From Chlamydiota bacterium (lineage in GTDB: Bacteria > Chlamydiota > Chlamydiia > Chlamydiales > Rhabdochlamydiaceae): a stretch of DNA of 36,714 nucleotides. The translations under genes and the position numbers were made by a program. Within the stretch, counting starts at the first letter, position 1. Every line of letters begins with the position of its first letter. Below, piece by piece: positions 23,828 through 33,299 of this stretch. The notes below the pieces were generated by a model. That model worked only from the letters and a program-made list of their open reading frames with translations, had not been told where the DNA came from and did no database searches. The DNA lies in NCBI GenBank assembly GCA_013288005.1, contig JABDCS010000020.1, forward strand, positions 1 through 36,714. Reading direction: 5' to 3'.

Positions 23828-26800
23828 ATGGCTGCAATAGGTTCATCAGGAGAGCGATCCGCTTCTCCCCCCCCCCTTCCTCCAGCGGCTGCCGCAGCAG
23901 TAGCTGTACCAGAAGCAGCAGCTAGGCCTCAAGGCCAGCCAGGATTAGCTGCTAGAGTTCGTGCTTGGACATGGGACCACACCGTAGGCCTATTATCCAC
24001 ACCTGCTCAAGAAGCAGTTCAAAAAAAACTATCCAAGCCCCCTACGCTTCATTTACGACAGGCAGCCACCGCTTTACGGGATTTCGAACCACGCTTAACT
24101 GAATTTATTAAAAAACTTCTTGAATTCAAAGCTGCCCAAAAAGAGGGCGCCTCGACAGAAGAATTGCGAGGACAAATAGCCTCTCTTTCTGAAAGGTTAA
24201 AAGATGATCGTATAGAGTTGGTAGCAAGACTTGAAGGGCTATTGAATCATATTACTTTACAAGGCGATCAATATAGTTTATCTGCCGCCGACCAAGAAAG
24301 CCTACGCCTGTGTAGACGTGCCTTAATAACCCCTAATTTCAGCAGCGTAGAAAATCCGGAGACAACAGAAGCGCAACTTCAAGAGCTCTGGACAGCTTTT
24401 TACAAAGGGTTTGAAATAGCGACTTCTTATTCAGAGGGAAGGGGTGCTTTCTTAAAGCGCAAAACGGTCAATCTCTTCCAAAATCTTAGTTATCTCCCCG
24501 CCTATCGTCCGATCATGGAACGCTGCACACGATTAATTGACGGCTTGCGTACAAACATTATAGACAATCTCTTTTCAAAAGATGAAGCTACAACACAGGC
24601 TTCTCTTCATCTGATCCGAGAATCTGCCCATGAAATTCACTCCTTGATCGACGCTCACACACGAGATGCAGGAGCTGCATTTGATACTACGCAAATGCAG
24701 CCTTTACTAGAACTGAGTGGTTTACTCATGAGACTGCAAACACTCCGTCCAGCTGAATTATCTGACGCCATTTTGAGGGAAAGGGCTGCTCTTATTTCTT
24801 CATTGAATCATGCACATTCTTTTGTCACGAAGTGGAGCACAGGGGGTCTTTGGCAACGTCTATCCACTCCAGCTCGAAAGACCGCCCCTCCAGAAATCCA
24901 ACAACCTCTGGATATCATTGCTGCCTTATTAACTTCTAACACCGGAAGACAAGCAGCATTACTCGCTATTAAGATTCCGGATGTACGTACAGCATTCCGC
25001 CGTCTGCAGCAAGCGCTTGAAAACATTCGCCTTCTCCATCTTGCCATTCCCCAATGGATTTCCTTATCTGCTGATGATGAAATGAATCTACAAATGGCCA
25101 TCCGATTGATGCAACCAGTTACTGAAGCTACTGTTGGAGACTCTGATCTATTCATGAGAGCTTTAGATAGTGCAGCAGCTATGCAGGAATTCCTCCTCAA
25201 AATTGCAAGGCAACATAGCGGCCGTTTGATCGTAAAACCGCACGACTCTTCTATTAACCTCAATCTTTTAGACTTTGGACGCTCTTTGTACCACAAGGTA
25301 GAGCGGAATTTAAAGTACACGCCTACCTCCGAGGCTAGAGAGGCTGCAGATGCAGTACAGAAGCTTTCAACAGCTAGAGACCTTTTAGCAGCGCATGCTG
25401 GAGCAAGCCGCGATTCAGCCGATTACAACACCTCTCTGCAGGCTCTTCAGCTTACAGCTGGAGAAGCAGCTATTGCCATTAAGAAGTTTCTTGCTTTGGC
25501 CAGAAAAGAGTCTATCTTATCGGCTGCGGAACGCTTTGATCTTTATAGCTTTTCCCAGCAACTCGAATTGGCCTCTTTCGATGCCGAAGAAGTACAAAAG
25601 CCTGAACTATTTTCTAAGCTAAAAAAATTAGGCCATCTCTTAAATAAATGGAAAAAAGATACTCTAGGCGAAGCACCCCTAACATATAGTGCTCCTTCTT
25701 TAGCCCCTGTTGTCCGTGCATTTGAAGCTGTACAGACTCTTGGAGCAGCATGCGCTACCGTGGGAGCACTTCCTGGCCCTATCGATCGATCGCTTGTAGA
25801 AAGAGTTCAAGAATTGTTAACACAGCTTCCCCTTCTTTCACTTCCCGATCCCCTCCGTGATACGCTCCGCTCACAACTAATAGCCTGTCCTTTTGAAAGA
25901 TTCCCTTTAGATGGTAGTGCCAGTTTCGCGCAGCGCGAAGAAATGCGCAGTTATCTTGAACCTTTGAGCAAAAGTTTACAAAGCCTCTTACTGGCAAAAA
26001 CAGGCCGCACTGTAACCCATAGCCATATAGAGCTATCCCATATAACCGCTAAGGATTGTTATGTTGAATTTCGGACTCTTTCTGAAGAATTGACACAACT
26101 AGATCGAGCCGTTAAGGGGGGAGATCCTCGGGAAATCTTCCTACGAGCAAGACGCGCTTTTATCTTGCTTCAAGGGATACTCGATCTTGCAGGATCAGAC
26201 CCTGCAGCCATTGTGGCCAAATATAAAAAGGAAATACCAACTGCTTTTGCCGAACAATTGCTTACACTTAACACCTTCCTTCAACAAGCCCTTGCAACTG
26301 AAGCCAGCGGAAGCTGCGATCCGAGCAATCCTCATTTTTCCTTTCGTACAGGTACAGGGGTTGCCGGTGCAAATTCCCCTCTCATGGAAGAAGCAGCAGC
26401 TCTCCAAACCATTATTAAAGGTTGGATAGAACGCGAAAGCCAGCATAAACAGCAAGCAAAAGAATGGGTTAGTAAAGCCGCTGGATCGAAAGGCACAGAT
26501 AACCAACTCCCGGAAGCCTTAATTCAGCGCATTATGTACCAGGATCTTATTCATCGAAGCAAAGAAGAATGCTGCGATATGTATGCTACAATCGCCGACT
26601 CTATACGAAAAACGCAAAATAGTTGGGATGATGCAGATAAAAACCTTGTGCAGGCAAGAGGAGAAGCGCTAGCTGTTTTAACAAGTAGGACTCCTCCTTC
26701 ACCCGAAGAGGCCTCTCGAGTTTTGGCTGCTTTGGATTACCATACAAGCTTACATACTCGACGCCGAATCGACCGAGAACAAATTTCTCATGCGCCAGCT

Positions 26801-29800
26801 TCAAGAGGTTTACTGGGAGCAGTTGCTTTTGGAATGTTGGATCAGCTCAATCAGAGAGTTCTAGGTGTACCTGAAGGCCCTGTGCTTGACCGAGCGCGTC
26901 AGCTAGTTGCCGGGATTGTGGATTCAGGACATGGCGCCGTTCATAGAATGATTGTCGGCCAAGGCCAGTCACCTCTTGCGCCTCCTACTCCCACACGACC
27001 TCCTTCAGAAGTCGGAAAAAAGAGTCAAGAAGCTGTATGCCCCCTTGAATTCCAGCATATTGCCAAAAGCTTACAAGCAATTAAAGTAGTAGTTTCAAAC
27101 CGAGATGCTGACCGCACCCTTGAAGCAGTACGTCAAGCCTATGCCTTACTCAACACTTCTTTTGAATTTGCAGGTGCAATCCGTCCTAAGATTGACTCTA
27201 GAGATCGAAAAAGTATTGCTGCTCACTATCAAACATCTCATCCTATTGTTAAAAAGCTTGTCGATTTACGCGGCTTTCTTTCGAGGACAATTCGCGATTA
27301 CGACAAGGGAACCTGTAATCCTTCTCATGTTCGATTTTGTTTTTCTACCCTTCCTAAACCGACTAGCACATTACAAGCATTGGAAGATGTACTGAACATT
27401 ATTACCGCTTGGCATCAAGCGGATATCGATGCTATGCCTCTTATCCCTCAGGCACTGAAAAAGGGACTTGGGGATTACTCTCCTTCACCCCTATCCCAGA
27501 ATTTTCTTCAGCGGCTTAAGTACCATTATCTCGTTAGTCTCCAAGATGCAGAAAGACCCTATTATGAGGCCAAAATCTTGGAGATGGAAAAGCTAGAACG
27601 AGAGGGTTCCAGCACTAGTTCTGCTAAGGCTGCTGCGCGTGGAAATGTTCTTCTTTGTCTTAAAATTATTAGGGGACAACCTGTTATTCACGATGTTGAT
27701 CGTCAAGCCGCAGCTGTAGTCTTAACCGCCTTTGAAACCTGCGAGAGTCCAAGTGCATTACTTTATTCACGGGGAGGCTTAGGAAATTTAATAGCTGCAG
27801 CTAGTAGCTCTATGACAGTGCATCTGCCCGGAGACCTTGGAAAAGAGGTTGGTGGGGCTATGCATACAACGGAAGATCGACTACGAAAAGCAGTTTTTGA
27901 CAAGCTAGAACAATTACGCCTGATTCCGCCACCCCAAGAGCCTCTACCACCTCATCCTTTAGCCCCACAAGAGCAGCCCTCAGCTCCCATTCTCGCTCCC
28001 CTTCCTGCTACTTTAAGAAGCGGAACGGTCCCACCCGCAGCACCTTCTACCGAATCTCCTCCTATAGCACCTAAATCATCCCCGAATTGGATAGGCTCCT
28101 TTGTAGGGATTATTTATGATCGTCTTAAAGAAAAAGAGAGTGTACCGCGCGAGAACGTCGACCAAGTAAGAAGGGTACTGGATGCAAGTTTTAACCGAGT
28201 AACCTCTCCTTATCTTCCCGAGTGTGGACTTAAGACAGAACTGCATAAACAAACTATAGGAAGAATCCTTCCAAGCAAAGCTTTACCTCGCGATCAAAGA
28301 GTAGCTTTTGCCGCTTTGACGAGCCAACAAGTTCCACCTCCAGCATACCCTCCAATACCATTAGCTTTGTCATCTGTTGCTAGCACCTCCTCTTCCTCTT
28401 CTCAAGCAGCTACGTCTCCTACACCCTCCTCTCACACTACCCTCCCAGCTCCGGAAACAACGCCGACCAATCCTAGTTTACTAGGAACTTTAGGGGCGGT
28501 TGTTTACGACGGTTATAAAGGCAAAAAAACGCTGTCACCTACTAGTTTTCGACGATTAGAAGAAAGAATGGATGCCGGCTTTAGAAAAGCGACATCCTCT
28601 ATTCCTTCTGGGGGACTTAAGGATGAAATTTATAAGCAAACTGTGGGACGTGTCATTCGCAGGATAGCCCCACCGGGTGATCAGAGACAAGCTTTTGCAG
28701 CATTAACAACACCCCCTCCGCCTGTTATCGCTGCGACAGCATCAGCACCTATTTCTCCTCCTTCCCCTGCAAGAGCTCCTCAAAGAACAGTTTCCCCTAC
28801 TCCATCTGCAGCACCTCCGACAGCTCCTAGCACACTGCAAAAAGCGGGAGTGTTGGCCAGTGCAGTTTTCGATCGTATTACAGGTACCGATACCCTAACT
28901 GAAGAAGATCGACGAGTAGCAGAAACAGTCACATCATCGGCTTTTTCGAAGGTAGATTCTCGTTTAGGCTTACCCGAAGGTCCTCTTAGAAAACACGTTT
29001 TTGACCATACAGTAGGGCTAGTAACACCAGGAGCCATCCCTCCAAGTAGCCTCCGCCCCTCGAGCTACCCGGCTGAAGTGCAACAGCTCGCACGCGATTT
29101 ATCCGACTTACAAAACGCCCTTAAACAACCTGAAGCGGGTCCAATAATAGATTCTGTCCGAAGACTTTATGCGATTATAGCCGCCCTTATGACTAAGAGT
29201 CGTGAAAATAGTGAGTCTCTTGCGAGCAATTGCCATATTGACTTAGACACTGCTGAAAAACTAATCGCTTTTCGCATGACTCTCATTCAAATACTTCAAG
29301 AGAGGGCTCATGGATCCTGCAATCCTAGTAGCCGCCGCTTCCACTTTACCTCCACACCCACTAGCTCTCCATCGCTAAAGATGTTGAATGAGCTATGTCG
29401 CGTTTTGCCTTCAGCCCCATCAGGGCTACTCCCTTCCCTTGGAAGATCCCTATTTGGGACAAAACAATCTCCCCTCTCGTTGGATGTGCATATTCTTCAA
29501 AATCGCTTGTATTATTACCTTCGTAGTCTCAAAGAAGAAGAACATGCTTTTTACACGAACCGCTATAATGAATTACGTTCTATAAAACGAAAAACGCTAA
29601 CGCGTAAGCAATCTTTTACTGTCGCAGAAGCACAAAAGCATTTCCAACACATTCCAGAAGTAATCGATAAAGGATTTCGTAAAAAAGCGGCAAAAATTTT
29701 AGGAACACTTGAATCTCTAGGACAGGGTATCTCTAGTACAACCGATGGAGCCATTGCCAATTTTGCAGGAAAAGCAGCGGATGCGCTTGTCTCTAGCGCG

Positions 29801-32800
29801 GGATTTACAGGCTCTCTTGCTTCGGATATTCAAAAAAACGCGCGCTCTTACGCGCAAAAAGCACAAAAGGCAAGTCAAAGATCTCTTGAAGAGCATGGGT
29901 TGTTAGAACGAACGCCTACGAATCCCTCACTTACACAACTTCCAGCTCGCCTTACAGCGAGCGTGCCCGGCCCTTCTAGTGGAAGCCTACCACGACCTCC
30001 AGCGCGGCCACCTCGAGGCGGTCCTCCTAATCCACCCGATGATCCTCCTCCATCCCCACCACCGAGCACCGCCGCCTCTCCCGACTCCCCTGCTTCCTCA
30101 AGAAGAAGATCGAGTCCAGTACCGGCAGGAGAATCAGCCAATCCTCCTCCTTCTCTGATAAGTCTTCCTCCCTCCCTGTCTGGCCGGTCCGTGACCGTAG
30201 CAAACCCTTCTTCTGGAGGCAGCAAGCGACCCAAAAAAGAAAAACTTGCCTCGTCTTCAGCTCCTGGGTCGGCAGAAAGACATGGTCGAAATAGCTGGGG
30301 ATCGATTGCAAGCTATGGCTACGAAACAATTACCGGACAACGCAGCAGTAGAAAAGAAACCCAAGCGCCTACTCAAGGCGCCTTAGGAGCAATTGCTTCT
30401 CTTTTGAAAAAAGGCAATCAATTTTATAGAGAAATAAAGAAAAAAGGTGTTTCAGTAATTCCTCAGTATGCCATTAAAAATGGTTCGAAAGCGCTTCACT
30501 CGCATCTTCAAAAGTATATTGCCAAACTAAATCCTCAAGAGCAGGCAGAAAAAATTGGGCAATTACAACCCGTATTAGCTGCTCTTAAAGAATCGGCTAC
30601 AAAAGGCACTTTTGACAAAGCTGGAGAAACTGTAAGCGAAGCTCTTGTCTACTTTGGGGTATTAAGTAGACCATCCGAAGCAACCGACCACTACTTCATA
30701 GAAACATTAGATCAGATCGATAAAGTACTAAACTTTAATCTTCGTTCAGGACGTGATACTCGTGTTCCTATAGAAACACAGATCGAGAATGAGAAAGATC
30801 GTTTCGTTAAATACACGCGTTTTCTACTTCCTCTTAAGTATATTCAGGAATCTTCGCTTGGCCTTGGACCCAAGGAACTGAGCTACTATACCGAGATGAT
30901 CCTTGAAGCTGAAGCGGCTGGACCTGAACACGAGGATGAGAGGATCAAGAGTTTACTCATGGCGTCCCTAGAAAGACAAGGCGTAAATGGATGGTCACTT
31001 TTTTGGGTAAAACATGTCACATTCCCTATTAGTCTTTGGCTGGCTAAAAAAAGCTTACAACGTGCAATGGGGAAATTTATTAATTGGTCGAAGGTCTTCA
31101 TTGAAAAAAACAACATTGATACTGCGTCCCAATTCAGCTACGAAGTCATCCAAAACACATCGGGATATTTTGCCATCTTACATAGCGCTTTTGAAAGAGT
31201 TGCCAAAGAAAAGGTGACCACAGGCACCATAAACCATGAACTGAACAAACAATTGAGCCTGCGAGCGGTAAACGGGAACCTCACTCCCTCGCAACTTTAT
31301 GATCGAGTAGCTTCAAAAGCGATAGAACAATTTATCAAACCCGATTGGGTCCCCACCTTTATCGTTAAATGGCTATTAGGTGGAGGGAAGTCCATAGAAT
31401 CTATGCTTGACCAGACATCAGACCCCTTACACATGGAAAGCTACATTCATGGTCTAAATTGTGTGATCTACAACTGGTTAAAGGACGTCTTAATGACGTT
31501 GCAAAAACACAATGGACTGATTCCTGGTGACGATGTCGAAGTAGTAGATACGCAAAAATCTAGTCTTAAGAATATGACGAAGATCCAACAGCAACATTTA
31601 CTCACTTTTATTAGAGAAGCCTTCAATCTTCTTCCTAAGAGTGAATGCGGATCACCTACCGATCTCAGAAAACTACTCGGTAACAAGCCCTTTTGGTCGG
31701 AGCTAAGTGAAAGTCTAGATAACAAACTCAATACGCGTCTAGCAGAAGGTTTGATGGAAGTTCTAGGTGCTGGATTCCAAACAATTTTCGAAAAAGGAAA
31801 AATGCAAAGTTTACTTTGCGATTTGGTATCTGTACTCAATAACATTTACCAGCCTAACGCAACTGTTCCTAAACAGGTCATGAAAGCTACTGAAGATGGA
31901 ATACAACGCCTGTGTCACACTATTATCAATCTCGTTCTTGAAAAAAGCTTAAGAAATGGCCTCGATTTTGACCGCAAAAACGAAATGGCCATTGCAGCTG
32001 GGTACACAAAAGAGATGCAAGAGATCTGCCTCTCGATAGTCGATCAATTTGAAAATCAGCTTGACTCTCTTCTAGAAGAAGAGAATGAAAGTACACAGGA
32101 AGGTCTTACTAAAGCCTTGCAAGTACCACGAGATGCTCTGGTAAAAATGGACGAATTAAAGCGTCGAATAGAAGATGCGGAAGATATTAGTGAGGCTCGA
32201 CCTAAACTTCTTAAAGCCTGTAAAGAACTCGATGAGAAACTAAAAGAGCTTGTGCGGCCAAGTCTAAATTTACAAGTAGAAAAGCTGCATAAGGAATTTG
32301 GTAAAGAGCTTAAGCCCTTTATTGCTAAATTATCTAAAGAGTTTGAGCTAATAAGAAGAATGCTTCCTCAAACTGCTTCTGACCATTATCGCCTAACGAC
32401 TAGAGTCATGCCTCATCTCGACAATTCGCTTACTCTTGTTCGTCAGTTAAAAGCGCATAGTGCGATAGAGGTTATTGCCACAAAATTAGAGGAACATCTG
32501 GAAAAAGCCCAAGCACACACGGCAGCCGACGCTGAAATTGCACAGGGAATGAAACTGATTCGAGAAAAACTGAAAAATAACGACAACAGCTTATTTAATC
32601 GTTGGTTTGCCAATCGTACTCTTACGAGTGGAACATCTCTTTTAGCAGAGCTACAGGCTTATATTACAAAACTTCCCTGTTCTAAAGATCGTAAAGCTAG
32701 ACTCAATCAATTACTCGTTAGAATGAAAACTTCGCCAACAAGTAAAAAAGATTGGCTCCTCGAATTAACGATGATTGATAAAGAGCTCATTAGCAAAAGC

Positions 32801-33196
32801 AAAACCGAGCAAGAGACAATTCGAACGATTTTAGAAGACGCACAAGAACGGTTAGAGCAAATAGCAAAATTCCGTACTGTCAGACGTTCTACCAATATCT
32901 TCAGCGATGTCCGAAATAGTTTTCTTAAATTTTGCGATTGGGTGCAAAAAGATAAAAGCTTCACTCCGCCAAAATTAGCAGTCAGCAAAATCCCTTTACA
33001 GGGAGTAATTGCTCGTCATGGAAAAAAACTCGCCTATGATTCATTAAAAGCAAAAGGCGATAGCTTAGTAAAATTTGGCCGACAACCCTACAATTTCCGT
33101 TATGGCCTTTTCCATCACAATCTCTTTCTTCCTTACTTAGGGAAAAAGCCTACTCAGTCATGGGCGTCTTACCTATCGTTGGGACTTTTGAACTAG
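23828..33196 (+). CDS. Giant modular protein of unknown function (3122 residues)
   Basis: I do not recognise this protein. It has no signal peptide and no clear membrane pair. Residues 1-45 are Ala/Pro-rich and begin just before a ten-C run. A predicted helical region follows (about 60-740). From 745 to 1955 there are repeated modules: three copies of a roughly 210-240-residue module (B: about 745-975, 1072-1310, 1748-1955) and three clear copies of an about 75-80-residue module (A: 1420-1498, 1547-1628, 1668-1740), with weaker A-like segments near 30-70, 985-1055, 1313-1372 and 1957-2030. Proline-rich linkers join them, the largest at 2052-2136. The C-terminal third is helical with a coiled coil (about 2755-2846); it shares blocks with the next gene. 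Large size, modularity, disordered linkers and absence of a Sec signal suit a type III secreted effector, which is inference. The unbroken reading frame argues it is a real, maintained gene. Confidence 0.85.
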   Translation: MAAIGSSGERSASPPPLPPAAAAAVAVPEAAARPQGQPGLAARVRAWTWDHTVGLLSTPAQEAVQKKLSKPPTLHLRQAATALRDFEPRLTEFIKKLLEFKAAQKEGASTEELRGQIASLSERLKDDRIELVARLEGLLNHITLQGDQYSLSAADQESLRLCRRALITPNFSSVENPETTEAQLQELWTAFYKGFEIATSYSEGRGAFLKRKTVNLFQNLSYLPAYRPIMERCTRLIDGLRTNIIDNLFSKDEATTQASLHLIRESAHEIHSLIDAHTRDAGAAFDTTQMQPLLELSGLLMRLQTLRPAELSDAILRERAALISSLNHAHSFVTKWSTGGLWQRLSTPARKTAPPEIQQPLDIIAALLTSNTGRQAALLAIKIPDVRTAFRRLQQALENIRLLHLAIPQWISLSADDEMNLQMAIRLMQPVTEATVGDSDLFMRALDSAAAMQEFLLKIARQHSGRLIVKPHDSSINLNLLDFGRSLYHKVERNLKYTPTSEAREAADAVQKLSTARDLLAAHAGASRDSADYNTSLQALQLTAGEAAIAIKKFLALARKESILSAAERFDLYSFSQQLELASFDAEEVQKPELFSKLKKLGHLLNKWKKDTLGEAPLTYSAPSLAPVVRAFEAVQTLGAACATVGALPGPIDRSLVERVQELLTQLPLLSLPDPLRDTLRSQLIACPFERFPLDGSASFAQREEMRSYLEPLSKSLQSLLLAKTGRTVTHSHIELSHITAKDCYVEFRTLSEELTQLDRAVKGGDPREIFLRARRAFILLQGILDLAGSDPAAIVAKYKKEIPTAFAEQLLTLNTFLQQALATEASGSCDPSNPHFSFRTGTGVAGANSPLMEEAAALQTIIKGWIERESQHKQQAKEWVSKAAGSKGTDNQLPEALIQRIMYQDLIHRSKEECCDMYATIADSIRKTQNSWDDADKNLVQARGEALAVLTSRTPPSPEEASRVLAALDYHTSLHTRRRIDREQISHAPASRGLLGAVAFGMLDQLNQRVLGVPEGPVLDRARQLVAGIVDSGHGAVHRMIVGQGQSPLAPPTPTRPPSEVGKKSQEAVCPLEFQHIAKSLQAIKVVVSNRDADRTLEAVRQAYALLNTSFEFAGAIRPKIDSRDRKSIAAHYQTSHPIVKKLVDLRGFLSRTIRDYDKGTCNPSHVRFCFSTLPKPTSTLQALEDVLNIITAWHQADIDAMPLIPQALKKGLGDYSPSPLSQNFLQRLKYHYLVSLQDAERPYYEAKILEMEKLEREGSSTSSAKAAARGNVLLCLKIIRGQPVIHDVDRQAAAVVLTAFETCESPSALLYSRGGLGNLIAAASSSMTVHLPGDLGKEVGGAMHTTEDRLRKAVFDKLEQLRLIPPPQEPLPPHPLAPQEQPSAPILAPLPATLRSGTVPPAAPSTESPPIAPKSSPNWIGSFVGIIYDRLKEKESVPRENVDQVRRVLDASFNRVTSPYLPECGLKTELHKQTIGRILPSKALPRDQRVAFAALTSQQVPPPAYPPIPLALSSVASTSSSSSQAATSPTPSSHTTLPAPETTPTNPSLLGTLGAVVYDGYKGKKTLSPTSFRRLEERMDAGFRKATSSIPSGGLKDEIYKQTVGRVIRRIAPPGDQRQAFAALTTPPPPVIAATASAPISPPSPARAPQRTVSPTPSAAPPTAPSTLQKAGVLASAVFDRITGTDTLTEEDRRVAETVTSSAFSKVDSRLGLPEGPLRKHVFDHTVGLVTPGAIPPSSLRPSSYPAEVQQLARDLSDLQNALKQPEAGPIIDSVRRLYAIIAALMTKSRENSESLASNCHIDLDTAEKLIAFRMTLIQILQERAHGSCNPSSRRFHFTSTPTSSPSLKMLNELCRVLPSAPSGLLPSLGRSLFGTKQSPLSLDVHILQNRLYYYLRSLKEEEHAFYTNRYNELRSIKRKTLTRKQSFTVAEAQKHFQHIPEVIDKGFRKKAAKILGTLESLGQGISSTTDGAIANFAGKAADALVSSAGFTGSLASDIQKNARSYAQKAQKASQRSLEEHGLLERTPTNPSLTQLPARLTASVPGPSSGSLPRPPARPPRGGPPNPPDDPPPSPPPSTAASPDSPASSRRRSSPVPAGESANPPPSLISLPPSLSGRSVTVANPSSGGSKRPKKEKLASSSAPGSAERHGRNSWGSIASYGYETITGQRSSRKETQAPTQGALGAIASLLKKGNQFYREIKKKGVSVIPQYAIKNGSKALHSHLQKYIAKLNPQEQAEKIGQLQPVLAALKESATKGTFDKAGETVSEALVYFGVLSRPSEATDHYFIETLDQIDKVLNFNLRSGRDTRVPIETQIENEKDRFVKYTRFLLPLKYIQESSLGLGPKELSYYTEMILEAEAAGPEHEDERIKSLLMASLERQGVNGWSLFWVKHVTFPISLWLAKKSLQRAMGKFINWSKVFIEKNNIDTASQFSYEVIQNTSGYFAILHSAFERVAKEKVTTGTINHELNKQLSLRAVNGNLTPSQLYDRVASKAIEQFIKPDWVPTFIVKWLLGGGKSIESMLDQTSDPLHMESYIHGLNCVIYNWLKDVLMTLQKHNGLIPGDDVEVVDTQKSSLKNMTKIQQQHLLTFIREAFNLLPKSECGSPTDLRKLLGNKPFWSELSESLDNKLNTRLAEGLMEVLGAGFQTIFEKGKMQSLLCDLVSVLNNIYQPNATVPKQVMKATEDGIQRLCHTIINLVLEKSLRNGLDFDRKNEMAIAAGYTKEMQEICLSIVDQFENQLDSLLEEENESTQEGLTKALQVPRDALVKMDELKRRIEDAEDISEARPKLLKACKELDEKLKELVRPSLNLQVEKLHKEFGKELKPFIAKLSKEFELIRRMLPQTASDHYRLTTRVMPHLDNSLTLVRQLKAHSAIEVIATKLEEHLEKAQAHTAADAEIAQGMKLIREKLKNNDNSLFNRWFANRTLTSGTSLLAELQAYITKLPCSKDRKARLNQLLVRMKTSPTSKKDWLLELTMIDKELISKSKTEQETIRTILEDAQERLEQIAKFRTVRRSTNIFSDVRNSFLKFCDWVQKDKSFTPPKLAVSKIPLQGVIARHGKKLAYDSLKAKGDSLVKFGRQPYNFRYGLFHHNLFLPYLGKKPTQSWASYLSLGLLN
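23867..23876 (+). repeat. Ten-base poly(C) tract inside the giant gene's fifth-to-last start codons (codons 14-17)
   Basis: Ten consecutive C residues encode Pro14-Pro16 and the first base of Leu17. Losing one C leads to TAG nine codons after the tract's three Pro codons, and gaining one leads to TAG about 20 codons after the tract begins. Such tracts in chlamydial pmp genes vary in length and switch expression. Confidence 0.9.
26060..29692 (+). repeat. Three copies of module B in the giant gene
   Basis: Copies lie at about 26060-26752, 27041-27757 and 29069-29692. Each has an N-terminal helical bundle (EELTQLDRAV, KSLQAIKVVV, RDLSDLQNAL) and a signature G-[ST]-C-[DN]-P-S-x3-F-x-F: GSCDPSNPHFSF (828-839), GTCNPSHVRFCF (1161-1172) and GSCNPSSRRFHF (1829-1840). 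A later helix also recurs (QRIMYQDLIHRSKEE, QRLKYHYLVSLQDAE, QNRLYYYLRSLKEEE). The copies are diverged, so the duplication is old. Confidence 0.85.
28085..29047 (+). repeat. Three tandem copies of module A with Pro-rich linkers
   Basis: Copies at about 28085-28321, 28466-28711 and 28829-29047 share a start with a hydrophobic helix and Tyr/Phe-Asp (GIIYD, AVVYD, SAVFD), a middle x-F-x-K/R-[AV] turn and an end KQTIGR (1474-1479), KQTVGR (1603-1608) or DHTVGL (1726-1731). The first two also end in DQR-x-AFAALT. DHTVGL recurs exactly at residues 50-55 near the N terminus. Linkers are Pro/Ser/Thr/Ala-rich. Confidence 0.85.
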
Positions 33197-33299
33197 AGAG
33201 GGTGTATAGCTTTGTACGCCCCCTAATACTCTAAACTTTATTATAATTACTTAACCTATTAGCCTCGTCTCTTCATTTGCCTCGAAGAGGTAAGGTTTA

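Noticed and set aside
23993..24001. A perfect DnaA box (TTATCCACA)
   Set aside because: It is single and lies inside the giant gene's coding sequence; there is no cluster or A+T-rich unwinding element to suggest an origin.
29875..30234. Minus-strand open frame of 119 codons across the Pro-rich region
   Set aside because: It is a mirror of the biased composition of the plus-strand coding sequence; the giant frame explains the DNA and this frame has no family-like features.
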